From contig CBFDDH010000001.1 in assembly GCA_965603515.1 (NCBI GenBank), positions 1 to 64,000 of the forward strand: 64,000 nt of DNA, read 5' to 3'. This document shows positions 27,520-35,953 of the stretch, piece by piece. The DNA is from JAUVZL01 sp965603515. GTDB taxonomy: Bacteria > Hydrothermota > Tepidihabitantia > SM23-42. How positions within the stretch are numbered: position 1 is the stretch's first letter; each line of letters starts with the position of its first letter. Made by a program: the position numbers and the translations under genes. The notes below the pieces were generated by a model. The model ran no database searches. It was not told where the DNA came from and was given only the letters and a program-made list of their open reading frames with translations.

Positions 27520-28433
27520 TACGGTTTCAGATAGACGATATAATTGCCGGCAAAAACCGGGGACCTGGTACCAAAATCCTCACCCAATTTTTCAATGCGG
27601 TGTTTGTCAATCATATCATCACCAGCCGTTCCCAGGAAATCAACATCCATGCTGAAAATAACACCACCACCTGATGCCATCCATTCCAGGTTGTAAACTG
27701 TTAACATGCTGCGGCCATCGAAATCTCTGCCTTCAATTAGATCGTGTACGAGTACTGAAATATATTCGTGCGTAAAAACATCCACGATAATTAACTGATG
27801 ATCACCACCATTATAAAAGGAGTCATAGTCAATAAAGACGAATCTATCAGATTTCGGTGACCACGCAATATTCTTCTCATCAGCAAATACAAAAAGGTTC
27901 TCTATGCACTCTGCATCGTGTACCGTTCGTATAACTGGAAACTCTTCCGGGTCTTCCTCATGACCTTCAAATAATACCCATCTACGCTCATCCGGTGACT
28001 TCTCGCCAATATGGTGAAACGTATTTTCTGCCAAAGCAAAATAATCATCATCATCAAGTTCCGCTATTCTGTACCCAGATTCATCGAAAAAAAATAAGTC
28101 GCCGGTATATTTAACGTAGTTATCAATGCCCTTGGTATCTGATAATTCTTGAGATATTGCCAGCGCCTTTGCTTTCGTATCATACGCCCCTCTCACCAGC
28201 ATGTACCACCCAGGACTAAGATTTTCAAAATATGTGGAAAGTAATATCGTAGCATTATACTCTTCAGCAACATTGACATCTTCTGCCTGACTGTATGTCC
28301 TATAATTGCCGATAATTACTAGCCAATTGTTTTCATAGGTTAAAGGATTGTCAGCATAAAGAAAGGTAAATGCGATAACAAAAAAACAAAAAGACAAAAG
28401 GGCATTAGGTGAACAAGTCTTAGCCAATTTCAC
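27519..28433 (-). CDS. Exported SPOR-like protein with propeller-like C-terminus
   Basis: The start is taken as GTG at 28433, after GAAAGGAAG. A GTG 18 bases upstream is possible. Signal peptide (SFCFFVIAFTFLYAD), then a segment of about 70 residues with SPOR-like features (WLVIIGNYRTYSQAE, LSPGWYMLVRGAYDTKAKA). SPOR domains bind denuded peptidoglycan at division sites. The C-terminal half (NIAWSPKSDRFVFID, YNLEWMASGGGVIFSMD) looks like WD40/TolB-type propeller strands. The function is unknown, and the SPOR assignment is by pattern only. It is coupled to the DUF2225-like gene downstream. Confidence 0.6.
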   Translation of the reverse strand: MKLAKTCSPNALLSFCFFVIAFTFLYADNPLTYENNWLVIIGNYRTYSQAEDVNVAEEYNATILLSTYFENLSPGWYMLVRGAYDTKAKALAISQELSDTKGIDNYVKYTGDLFFFDESGYRIAELDDDDYFALAENTFHHIGEKSPDERRWVLFEGHEEDPEEFPVIRTVHDAECIENLFVFADEKNIAWSPKSDRFVFIDYDSFYNGGDHQLIIVDVFTHEYISVLVHDLIEGRDFDGRSMLTVYNLEWMASGGGVIFSMDVDFLGTAGDDMIDKHRIEKLGEDFGTRSPVFAGNYIVYLKP

Positions 28434-28475
28434 AAGACTTCCTTTCTTCACTGCTTCGCAAATGATTATCTCGTA

Positions 28476-28784
28476 TTAGAAAGGAGAACGAGCTTTCACC
28501 TTGGTAAATGCAACATCGATATCGTTAGTTTCAATAACTGTCCTCCTTGCTGCCTTTACATCCTCACGCAGGGCTCGCGCAAAGGCTATCACGAAATCGG
28601 AAATATCATTTCTGCTGATAGTGCCCTGGCTTGCTTCTTTCTGTATTCTATCAAAAGGGAAATACTGTTCAATATGCTGTAATGTTTCCTTACTTAAAAA
28701 CAAAGGATCAATAAGATTCCTCAACTGCGCAAAAACTAGGTCCTTGTTGATTTCCTTTATATCCAAAACATCTTTCTCACCCAT
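28476..28784 (-). CDS. Small protein with possible histone-fold C-terminus
   Basis: Protein of 102 residues. AAAGGAG lies 8 bases before the ATG. It is entirely helical by pattern. The second half (residues 58-102) reads as a long helix followed by AARRTVIETNDIDVAF. This closely resembles the helix 2 - basic loop - helix 3 segment of histone-fold proteins, where RKTV.xxDV.xA is typical. A short helix (PFDRIQKEASQG) would be helix 1. Bacterial histone-fold proteins exist, but this assignment is untested pattern recognition. It is the first gene upstream of the exported pair and may be co-transcribed with them. Confidence 0.55.
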   Translation of the reverse strand: MGEKDVLDIKEINKDLVFAQLRNLIDPLFLSKETLQHIEQYFPFDRIQKEASQGTISRNDISDFVIAFARALREDVKAARRTVIETNDIDVAFTKVKARSPF

Positions 28785-28996
28785 TGTTAAAACTCCTTTC
28801 TGCGCTTAGAGCTGTGGGCACAGGGCTAAGGGCAAAGTGCCAAGAGCATAGTGTCACGACAATAGAATGCCTAGCGCAATAAATTATATTCCTAAAGGAA
28901 CCGAAGTCAAGGAAGAAGCATTAAAGAGCAACAAGCAGGCCGTTATTGACAATCAGCAACTGAAGGATACAATGTCAGTGCATGAAGGGAAGATAT

Positions 28997-29833
28997 ATGA
29001 GAATTATTCTATTACTACTACCTCTTTTCTTATTTTCTTTCACCGAAAAGGAGATCGAGGAATTTCAAAAACAATCCTATGAACAGCTCAATAATGATAG
29101 CGCGATCAAAGCGATTTATAATGGCGTGCTTGAAGAACTGGAACTAGTATTTCCGGATGATAATCTGGCGATACTGAATGCCCATGAACTCAGGTTATTA
29201 AGAAATATGATTTATGCGCAGCATATGTATGTGTTTAGATCAACCGAATTGAAAGAATGGTTCAGCAAGTTTGAATGGTATGAACCGCTTGATAACGATG
29301 TTACCGATTATATAACATGGGTTGATTCAATGAATATTGAAAGGATCAAGCTGTTCGAGTCAGCGCACAAAAAAACACAGGTAGTGGATATAGATTATGA
29401 CCAATTGATCGGTATCTGGCATATAAGCCCAATGGTTGCAGCGGGCTATGGCAAGTTGATCTATTTTTACCCTGATCATACATTCAAGATTACCGGCAAC
29501 CAGATGGATTGGGGGAACCGTCTGTCGAGCATATCAGGAACATGGTCGATTGAAGTGAATGCGCTGGTCCTGGAAGTAAGCGAAAAATGTGTGCTTAACG
29601 GTGGCGAGATAGTAGAGGGTTATGCTTCATGCGCCAGTGATTTTGCCATTGAAGGTGGAACATCGGAAATCATCACAGTTTCACCGAGCGAGACGCGCAT
29701 TTATCCGATCGGCGAGATTGTCATAGATGATATGGGTGGCGCGCTGGGAAAAGAAGTTTCCAAATCGAGGATAAAGATCGGCACGACGCATTTCTGGTTA
29801 TTCGGCAATGATCCTTATTTAGATATTCAATAG
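28997..29833 (+). CDS. Exported YARHG-domain protein
   Basis: Protein of 278 residues. The start is the ATG at 28997 after AAGGGAAG, which gives a compact signal peptide (MRIILLLLPLFLFSFT). Residues 50-110 match the YARHG extracellular domain: the ordered motif LRLLRNMIYAQHMYVF, then L..WF, then WYEPL. The C-terminal part is beta-rich, with no recognised enzyme motif. YARHG proteins are secreted or lipoprotein-like and of unknown function. An apparent frame at 28867-29082 overlaps its start and looks spurious. Confidence 0.75.
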   Translation: MRIILLLLPLFLFSFTEKEIEEFQKQSYEQLNNDSAIKAIYNGVLEELELVFPDDNLAILNAHELRLLRNMIYAQHMYVFRSTELKEWFSKFEWYEPLDNDVTDYITWVDSMNIERIKLFESAHKKTQVVDIDYDQLIGIWHISPMVAAGYGKLIYFYPDHTFKITGNQMDWGNRLSSISGTWSIEVNALVLEVSEKCVLNGGEIVEGYASCASDFAIEGGTSEIITVSPSETRIYPIGEIVIDDMGGALGKEVSKSRIKIGTTHFWLFGNDPYLDIQ

Positions 29834-29843
29834 TAATTCGCGC

Positions 29844-29875
29844 AATAAAAAAGGGGCGGCGATCAACGCCACCCC
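29844..29875 (-). terminator. Intrinsic terminator downstream of the Hsp20 gene
   Basis: GGGG-C-GGCG-ATCAA-CGCC-A-CCCC, an 8-bp stem with one mismatch. On the minus strand it is followed by TTTTTTATT. Confidence 0.75.
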
Positions 29876-29904
29876 TAATCTATGAGCACAAACAAATTAC
29901 TTTC

Positions 29905-29988
29905 TTATTTCTTCATACCACCATCCTTCCCGCCGTAGGTCTCGAAACGTAGTAAGACGAATTTATTGAGGGATTTCATAAATAACAT
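29905..29988 (-). CDS. Possible 27-codon coupled microORF after Hsp20
   Basis: ATG two bases past the Hsp20 stop (TGATAATG), then 27 codons ending in GGKDGGMKK, then the terminator at 29844. The tight spacing suggests coupled translation, but there is no independent evidence that it is real. Confidence 0.3.
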   Translation of the reverse strand: MLFMKSLNKFVLLRFETYGGKDGGMKK

Positions 29989-29990
29989 TA

Positions 29991-30260
29991 TCACGCCATA
30001 AGCGGCACTTTGACGCGCAAAAAACCGTGTTCGTACACTGCTTTTGCCTTATCTGCTTCAACCGGGTGATAAAAGGAAAGATATTTTGCATAGTTGACAT
30101 CGTCAGCTTCGGCATAGAGAATTAGACACCTCGTATTCACTTTCAATTTGATGCTTTCCTTATTGGCTCCAGGAAGAGAGATTTCAATGGTCAAGCTGTT
30201 CTCCTCCTCATCAATATAGGTACAGACATCCGGCTCAACCTTGTGTCGAACTACAACCAT
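29991..30260 (-). CDS. Minimal small heat-shock protein (Hsp20/alpha-crystallin-like)
   Basis: Protein of 89 residues, essentially a bare alpha-crystallin/CS beta-sandwich. Visible features: SLTIEISLPGANKESIKLKV (the IxVxLPGxxKExIxV core), the strand CLILYAEAD, and the closing hydrophobic strand GFLRVKVPL. The usual N-terminal arm and C-terminal IxI tail are missing. It may therefore form only dimers or act as an adaptor. A near-perfect Shine-Dalgarno GGAGGTGA precedes the start. The roughly 200-bp leader carries repeated hairpins that could regulate expression. Confidence 0.8.
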   Translation of the reverse strand: MVVVRHKVEPDVCTYIDEEENSLTIEISLPGANKESIKLKVNTRCLILYAEADDVNYAKYLSFYHPVEADKAKAVYEHGFLRVKVPLMA

Positions 30261-30282
30261 AAGTCACCTCCACGAAATTTTC

Positions 30283-30299
30283 CCAAATCTCAGATTTGG
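30283..30299. promoter_or_regulatory. Hairpin beside the Hsp20 Shine-Dalgarno
   Basis: CCAAATCT-C-AGATTTGG, 8-bp arms, about 16 bases upstream of the Shine-Dalgarno on the minus strand. It could affect initiation. Confidence 0.45.
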
Positions 30300-30307
30300 T
30301 TAAAAAT

Positions 30308-30459
30308 TTCAGTGTCCTCGTTACTTCGAAGATGTAACGGGACTTCCTCAATCCCACCAGCACCTATATATAGGTTCAGTGTCCTCGTTACTTCGAAGAT
30401 GTAACGGGACTTCCTTGATCCCACTCACACCTAAATATAGGTGTGGGTTTCAGTGTCCT
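30308..30459 (-). repeat. Tandem hairpin repeats in the Hsp20 leader
   Basis: Two copies of a 41-bp identical unit start at 30308 and 30375 (67-bp period), with a partial third at 30449. Each unit forms GTCC-T-CGTTAC-N9-GTAACGGGAC, 10 bp with a single bulge (30314-30343 and 30381-30410). Between and after them are palindromes ACCTATATATAGGT (30362-30375) and CACACCTA-AATA-TAGGTGTG (30426-30445). The spacing and identity suggest a regulatory leader or a duplicated operator. Confidence 0.65.
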
Positions 30460-30549
30460 TTAACCATGTATTATGCAATTCCCATGCCTATTTCTGAATA
30501 GAATCATACGAAATTTCGTGGCCAAAATTGGTTACCCGCAGCAAGTATG

Positions 30550-30572
30550 AAAAAAATACCCCACAGTGGGTA
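30550..30572 (-). terminator. Intrinsic terminator of the M14 peptidase gene
   Basis: On the minus strand TACCC-N6-GGGTA followed by seven T, 47 bases past the stop. Confidence 0.65.
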
Positions 30573-30618
30573 AATTTTGACATATAGACCGTTATAATCG
30601 TTTAAAGCGTTTTAAGCG

Positions 30619-32409
30619 TTAACGGACTTTGATGATTTTTTGTGTGATCTTTCCGTCTATTTCGATGAAGTAGATCCCAGGTGCAAGTTGAGCGGCATCG
30701 ACCTTTCTTCCTGTGACATCGAAAAGTTTGCTAGGTATATCTCTTGGCAGACGCATAGAGCCACTTATGATGGTTGGAAATAGTATCCCCTGATGCATCG
30801 GTCTGCATACTCCTTCATATACACCGGTAACTGGACCGACCTGCAAAGAGCACGCCAAGGTCTTTTCGTATTCACCAGTATTCCAGGTAAGCCGTAGATC
30901 AAAATGAACCCAGTCATTAGGCACTGCTAAAGTACTACAAGCAATGACAAATGGGTCACTGCTGTTTGCTGCCTGGGCAAGCCTTATCACATCGCCGTAA
31001 TTGCCCGTTGAATCGATCACGCTGAGGTTTTGGTAGCTCGTGCTCAAATAACCGCACAAACCAAATGCCGTATCAACGACCGCTTTGTTCTGAAGCGCGA
31101 TCTGCAGTCCAGCCGTCTCGCCAGGGTTGAGCACACCGTCATTATTTGCACCGGGCATTGTGTCGTACACTGTAATTCCGAAGATAACTGGAAAGAATCC
31201 ACTGACCTCCATGAGGTACAACTCAGCATTGAGCATATTCTGACAGATTCCAACGATTTCTGAGGTATCATTCAACCCACCCCAGTAGTCTGGACCGAGT
31301 TCAGGCACTAATCCGAAGATCTTGTAAGTCGCAGAATCACACCATGCCCAATCACCCAACTCGCCATTGCACGGATAACCGTATGCCTCTGTGGAATTAC
31401 CCCAGTCCAAAAAACCGTAGAGCAAACTTTCTTCCCGGCATATCGTATAGTATTCCAAAGTATCGCCCCACGGATAACTATTAATGTATGAAAAAGGAAT
31501 GAGCAAGACATCACCGGGCGAGTGATGGTTGTGCCAGGCGCGGAACTGGTGCGCATTAACAAAATCTACAACCGCCTGGGTCTCGGGTTCAGAAGCTGGT
31601 TCAGTACCGCGATAGTTCCAGGCTGTTTGATTGGGACTGGAACCAACATTGTCATACCCCCACTTGTACGGGTAATTACGGTTCAGGTCTACGCCGTATG
31701 AACCGCCAGAGTTGAATCTTCGGTTCTTGCGCCACATCATTGACGAATAAGTTTCATTAAAAACATAACCGTCAGGATTCATCACCGGGATGAAGTATAC
31801 CTGACGATTATCAACGAGCCATTGGATTTCCGGATCTGATGCATAATTCTCACAAAGATGGATCATGTCGGTCATGCACACTGATACACCGATAGGTTCG
31901 TGGGCATGCATCGCGCCGCTGAATAAAACCTCGGGTCTACCGTTATTAATAGCAGGACTGTTTGAAACCTTGACCACATAAAGTGCACGGTCTTCAATTG
32001 AACGCATTGGCAAGGAATCAACTTTGACCAACCCTGGATATTGTGACTGCAAATCAAGAATTGCTTGTCTTACTTCAGTATATAGATAGTAGTTACCAAA
32101 TACACCGCCCCTGCCGTCACTTCGAAGTTCTCTGTAATATGTGGCGAGGTCTTTGATCAATACTTCGTATTCAAAACCAGAAGCTCTGAGCGTTTCAAGA
32201 TACCCGGGCTCCACAACTGCCTCAAGATATCCGCCGGACTTGTGCTTGAGCACAGAGATTTCCGGCATCTGGATAAGCTGTGCCAGCTGATCGTAGTTCT
32301 GATAATATATGTTCACACGTGAAAAACTTTCCTCAGCTGAACCCAAAAGAAAAAACCAGCAGAGAAGCAAAACAATTCTCCTTACGAGTTTGATTTTATC
32401 AATATACAT
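30619..32409 (-). CDS. Secreted M14 zinc carboxypeptidase with compact sorting domain
   Basis: Peptidase of 596 residues, predicted to trim C-terminal residues from peptides outside the cell. Signal-like N-terminus (IVLLLCWFFLLGSAEES). The M14 domain (about 105-395) has the zinc ligands HAHE (H168, E171) and H296 in HHSPGD, the substrate-binding DLNRN (241-245) and the catalytic glutamate in LVPELGPDYW (E370). A beta-sandwich of about 130 residues follows (DGVLNPGETAGLQIALQN), then the compact sorting domain (KLFDVTGRKV, PGIYFIEIDGKIT, IIKVR). No Shine-Dalgarno is present. The promoter at 32418-32445 leaves about two bases of leader, so the mRNA may be leaderless. Confidence 0.92.
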   Translation of the reverse strand: MYIDKIKLVRRIVLLLCWFFLLGSAEESFSRVNIYYQNYDQLAQLIQMPEISVLKHKSGGYLEAVVEPGYLETLRASGFEYEVLIKDLATYYRELRSDGRGGVFGNYYLYTEVRQAILDLQSQYPGLVKVDSLPMRSIEDRALYVVKVSNSPAINNGRPEVLFSGAMHAHEPIGVSVCMTDMIHLCENYASDPEIQWLVDNRQVYFIPVMNPDGYVFNETYSSMMWRKNRRFNSGGSYGVDLNRNYPYKWGYDNVGSSPNQTAWNYRGTEPASEPETQAVVDFVNAHQFRAWHNHHSPGDVLLIPFSYINSYPWGDTLEYYTICREESLLYGFLDWGNSTEAYGYPCNGELGDWAWCDSATYKIFGLVPELGPDYWGGLNDTSEIVGICQNMLNAELYLMEVSGFFPVIFGITVYDTMPGANNDGVLNPGETAGLQIALQNKAVVDTAFGLCGYLSTSYQNLSVIDSTGNYGDVIRLAQAANSSDPFVIACSTLAVPNDWVHFDLRLTWNTGEYEKTLACSLQVGPVTGVYEGVCRPMHQGILFPTIISGSMRLPRDIPSKLFDVTGRKVDAAQLAPGIYFIEIDGKITQKIIKVR

Positions 32410-32417
32410 ACAATACT

Positions 32418-32445
32418 AGTGTATTAATACAGAGCCGGGTGTCAA
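32418..32445 (-). promoter_or_regulatory. Promoter of the M14 peptidase gene
   Basis: TTGACA-N16-TACACT on the minus strand, with 8 bases between the -10 and the ATG. Confidence 0.65.
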
Positions 32446-32460
32446 GTTTTATGTTGATCA

Positions 32461-32496
32461 AAACTAAGAAGGGTGATTACTCACCCTTCTTAGTTT
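32461..32496 (-). terminator. Strong terminator hairpin of the interrupted propeller gene
   Basis: AAACTAAGAAGGGTGA-TTAC-TCACCCTTCTTAGTTT, a 16-bp perfect stem. It is followed by TTTTGA on the minus strand. Confidence 0.8.
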
Positions 32497-32522
32497 CTCT
32501 TTTTCGAATTTGCTCCTAGTGA

Positions 32523-33656
32523 TTATTTCACTATTACAAGTTTTATCTGCTCTTCATCGTATCCAACTGATATCCTTATGAAATAGACCCCTGATGTTAC
32601 GCTACCACCGGCATCGTCCTTTCTATCCCAGATTAGCTTGTATGAACCCGGTGCAAGACGTAAAGACACAAGTGTCCTTGTCTCTCGGCCAGCTGCATTA
32701 AAGATTGTGCACCTGGCCTGGCCTGGCTGTGCTAATTGGAAAGAAATCACAGCAGGACCTGCGCATGGATTAGGTAAAACACTCACATTAAAGCTCTTGT
32801 CAACCAAATCCTGTGGTCTTTCTTGAGCTCCCACGACGTGGAAACCAGCGACCTTAGCGATCGCTCCTGGACAGGTACTTCAGGTACCGTACTGGAGCAG
32901 GTCTATCCACAGGTCCCCGGTGTTCGGGTCGAATTCAACACCCCTGATATTACTGCTGTCATTACTCGGATGACAGTATCTGAAGAAATCCAGTACCGCA
33001 CAATCTTGCGGGTCAAGTTTGAATACACCAGTGCTGTCGAGTAAACTGCTGCTATTGAAAAAGGTAAAAACATTGAGCAAAAATGGACCCTCACCATCAA
33101 CCTCAGGATGCCAGGTAAGGCCCCGTGGACCATACCAGGCTGAAGTTATCGGATGATTCATCTGACGGATGACATTACCGAGTGTATCCACACAATAGAT
33201 ATAGCCCTGAACACCACCTGCAGTGCGACGGTCAGCAAGATAGAGTTCTCTATTTTCCTCATCCCATGCCAGACCTGCAGGATAGTCATTAGCCGGACTG
33301 CTAAACCAACGCAGGACCGAACCGGTCGGTGTAATCTTGTAGACGCGTTTGGTCGATTTGCTCAGCACCCAGAACGTATTATCATACGCGCAGTATTTAA
33401 TATCAACACAGTTACTGTCGTTATTTGGTGTGGGTATTGACCCATACGAAGTGCAGTTGCTGTCCGTAGACACAATATTGATATGAGTATCATAATACTT
33501 GCAATAGTAGATACGGTCATTGGTAGGATTGTAGGCAATTCCGTAATTACCGCGTGGCGGGTCTTCGTGGAGCCACAGTCTTTCTCCAACTCCATAACAA
33601 AAAGACCCCATAGTAATCACTCCTATTACGATAAGAAGAATCTTTCTATGGATCAT
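32523..33656 (-). pseudogene. Secreted propeller protein with FlgD-type C-terminal domain, interrupted by one in-frame UGA
   Basis: One frame of about 378 codons starts at the ATG at 33656, after CAAGGAGGTGAT, and has a signal peptide. It continues with NHL/SMP-30-like propeller strands (GIAYNPTNDRIYYCKY, PAGLAWDEENRELYLAD, IRGVEFDPNTGDLWID). A single TGA at 32880-32882 breaks it after LLQYGT. Beyond the stop the same frame goes on (STCPGAIAKVAGF) into a complete long-type sorting domain (PNPCAGPAVISF, FNAAGR, GGSVTSGVYFIRI, ending in KLVIVK). As with the gene at 1207, only one nonsense codon separates two intact halves. It could be a fresh pseudogene, readthrough or a base-call error. Confidence 0.75.
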
Positions 33657-33693
33657 ATCACCTCCTTGCTTCAAGAAATCTTTTCTGTACTTA

Positions 33694-33721
33694 AGTGTAG
33701 TTACAATAGATTATCTGTCAA
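33694..33721 (-). promoter_or_regulatory. Promoter of the interrupted propeller gene
   Basis: TTGACA-N16-TACACT on the minus strand, 38 bases before the ATG. Confidence 0.65.
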
Positions 33722-33758
33722 GTACTAATTTAAGATGTATAAATAGGGAAAAGTCGGA

Positions 33759-35405
33759 TTATGGAATATACTCGACTTCGAGGTAAGGTATGAGATTCCC
33801 TTCCTCGAGCACCACTTTTGCTTTTTTCTTACCGGTTTTTACAGAGGTAGAGACGCGCTGGTACTGCATGGATGGCCAGTAGGAAACCTCAACAAACACT
33901 GTATATTCACCTGATTTTACTTTTTTGCCAGCGGCATCCTTAAGGTCCCAGACATATATGTGATGCCCAAGATCAATACTAGCCGCAGTGACAGCATCGA
34001 CATCGGCGAATTCCGATGCATGTGCCCACATTGGAAGATTGACCTGTTGTCCTTGTGCATGGCCGCTGAACCCGGATACATAAACTGTTCTAATGAATTT
34101 GCCGTCTGTATCTTCGATCCACACCGCGGTCTGCGGCGCTAACTCGTCGCGGAAACCAAGGATAAAATCGATCACAAGGATCGGTTTCTTGTATTTAGCA
34201 AAATCAACTCGCTCCACCTGGGGGGTTATTCTATTGAATACCATCCGGGCTGCATCAGAATTTGAGTGTTCGGTAATGGTCTCTATCCAGTATCCCATGG
34301 ATTTCTTCTGATAAGCCACACCAAGGTAGTATAAAGCCTCTGCCTTATTGTCATCAGGTATATTACTCTGTACTACCGTATGCAGATCATCGATGGACTG
34401 CTCTAATTGACCCACAAAAAATGGCATTTCCACACCGGCAATGCCGCGCCAGAGCTTCAGCTCGAGATCGTCAGGCGCCAGGGCAGCAGCTTTATCTAAT
34501 ACAGCCATCACTGCAAAAGCAAGATCAGTACGGAAATCACTATCCAGAGCAATCCTTGCATCATACCCTTCACCAGCAAGGTTCTGAAGTGACAAAGCAA
34601 GCAGCTTATAGAAACCAACGTTTGTCGAATCTAACCTTACCGCTCTCTGCAAGAATGTCACTGCTTCCTGATATCTCTCTGTCTCAATATAAGCCTGACC
34701 CAAACCCGATAATAATTCAGGGTTATTTGGTTCTTTCTCAAGTCTTTGTTTTAACTGAAGCATATGTGGCGTATCAGGTTGCGTTTTCTTTGCATTTTCT
34801 ACTTGCCACTGCTCAAATTTCTCAATCCTGGCGATATTATCTTGCGCTTGTCCAGCCAGGTCTGTATTAGGAACAGCCTTGATTACCAAGGCATAATAGT
34901 TTTTTGCCTTTTGTAGATCCATTAATTTTTGATAACCAGCACCCAAATATTGATACGCCTGTATCAAGTATTCCTGCAGCATAGGATCCCCAGATTGCTC
35001 AATTACTGTGGCTATAAATTCAAGATCATGTATCCCCTTTTCTGTATGTCCAATAAATTTAGGGATGGACACGCCCCAGGCGCCACGGTAAAATCTTGCT
35101 TCAAAATTATTTGAGTCAAGTTCCAAAGCCCTGTCCCACATCGTAAAAGCTTGTGTAAGAACATCAAACAATTTTGAAAAATCCTTTATCGTTTTCACTT
35201 TTTCACTATAGATGAGGCCCATGTGGGTATGGATATTAGAGTTATCAGGATATTGTTTGACTGCTTGTTCCATCGTAGCGATCGCTTGTTCCAAATTATT
35301 GGAATTCACATAGGTTTGAGCTTCTTCGATAAATTCATCGGCGGTTTTGCTCCATGCAAAACTTACCATTAACAGTATTATCGCATATGGTGAAAGTTTT
35401 TTCAA
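33759..35405 (-). CDS. Exported TPR protein with DUF2271/FlgD-like C-terminal domain
   Basis: Protein of 548 residues. The start is a TTG after AAGGAGG and TTAC, giving the signal peptide MKKLSPYAIILLMVSFAWS. An ATG 18 bases upstream encodes the Shine-Dalgarno itself. Residues 20-380 contain about six TPR-like units (NNLEQAIATMEQAVKQYPDN, ERYQEAVTFLQRAVRLDSTN). The last 150 residues (TAVWIEDTDGKFIRTVYVSG, HIYVWDLKDAAGKKVKSGEY) resemble DUF2271, a FlgD-Ig-like domain. It lacks the KVR-type C-terminal ending, so it may stay periplasmic. Function unknown. Confidence 0.75.
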   Translation of the reverse strand: MKKLSPYAIILLMVSFAWSKTADEFIEEAQTYVNSNNLEQAIATMEQAVKQYPDNSNIHTHMGLIYSEKVKTIKDFSKLFDVLTQAFTMWDRALELDSNNFEARFYRGAWGVSIPKFIGHTEKGIHDLEFIATVIEQSGDPMLQEYLIQAYQYLGAGYQKLMDLQKAKNYYALVIKAVPNTDLAGQAQDNIARIEKFEQWQVENAKKTQPDTPHMLQLKQRLEKEPNNPELLSGLGQAYIETERYQEAVTFLQRAVRLDSTNVGFYKLLALSLQNLAGEGYDARIALDSDFRTDLAFAVMAVLDKAAALAPDDLELKLWRGIAGVEMPFFVGQLEQSIDDLHTVVQSNIPDDNKAEALYYLGVAYQKKSMGYWIETITEHSNSDAARMVFNRITPQVERVDFAKYKKPILVIDFILGFRDELAPQTAVWIEDTDGKFIRTVYVSGFSGHAQGQQVNLPMWAHASEFADVDAVTAASIDLGHHIYVWDLKDAAGKKVKSGEYTVFVEVSYWPSMQYQRVSTSVKTGKKKAKVVLEEGNLIPYLEVEYIP

Positions 35406-35456
35406 AGTAACCTCCTTATTCATAGATCAATTAACGCATAATTATGTAACCATGTC

Positions 35457-35484
35457 ATTGTATTGAAAAAGAAAGCGGTGTCAA
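35457..35484 (-). promoter_or_regulatory. Promoter of the exported TPR protein gene
   Basis: TTGACA-N16-TACAAT on the minus strand, about 51 bases before the start. Confidence 0.65.
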
Positions 35485-35650
35485 TGAATAAAGGGATCAG
35501 GTCTGGTTTGTTGACAGGGTCATCTTGATGAATATAATACATTGAATGGATGTTAGATACTAGATGCTGGATACTAGAGACAAAGCAGATTTTAGATACT
35601 GGATGCTAGATAATAGACACTAGAATCTAGCATCTAGTATTTGTTTTTCT
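35485..35650. repeat. Low-complexity TAGATACTGGATGCTAGA-type repeats
   Basis: Imperfect tandem variants of AGATACTGGATGCT between about 35544 and 35638. No coding signal. Confidence 0.45.
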
Positions 35651-35692
35651 GCCGGGGTGATGGAATTGGTAGACATAGCGGACTTAAAATCC
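35651..35692 (+). other. 5' half of a tRNA-Leu(UAA) gene
   Basis: Begins GCCGGGGTGATGG with an intact D-arm (AATTGGTAGACAT), then the anticodon stem-loop GCGGA-CTTAAAA-TCC. It stops abruptly in the 3' side of that stem; no variable arm, T-arm or acceptor 3' strand follows. This is a remnant of a break at the anticodon arm, probably an integration junction. It marks the left end of the accessory region. Confidence 0.8.
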
Positions 35693-35769
35693 ATCCAAAA
35701 TTTCAATCCTTTATCATCGCAAACATAAGTCAGACAACACTCTGCCAGTTTGAAGGAAGTGAAAAGTGG

Positions 35770-35803
35770 AAAGTTTTGTGCCAAATGGATGTCACAAAAC
35801 TTT
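35770..35803. repeat. Hairpin at the left edge of the TA duplication
   Basis: AAAGTTTTGTG-N12-CACAAAACTTT, an 11-bp perfect stem. The left arm continues into GTGCCAAAT, matching the GGCACA repeats elsewhere. The right arm begins the duplicated segment. Confidence 0.55.
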
Positions 35804-35919
35804 CGTGATATCGGGAGATAATGAAAACCGCTTGTCACAAGATTCTTTGAGTGGGATCATTGAGTAACCGGATTCATAATTCAGGAGGTATTAATATATT
35901 TATTAATTACTCAATCATA

Positions 35920-35947
35920 TTGACAATATTATGTTAATGGATAGAAT
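35920..35947 (+). promoter_or_regulatory. Promoter of mntA copy 1, leaderless
   Basis: TTGACA-N16-TAGAAT. Only six bases separate the -10 from the ATG and no Shine-Dalgarno exists. Confidence 0.65.
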
Positions 35948-35953
35948 AAAGTT

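Noticed and set aside
28867..29082. Separate 71-codon gene ahead of the YARHG protein
   Set aside because: It overlaps the YARHG start in a different frame, has no good Shine-Dalgarno and no recognisable sequence.
35651..35692. Complete tRNA-Leu gene
   Set aside because: Sequence similarity stops in the anticodon stem; no variable arm, T-arm or acceptor 3' strand follows.
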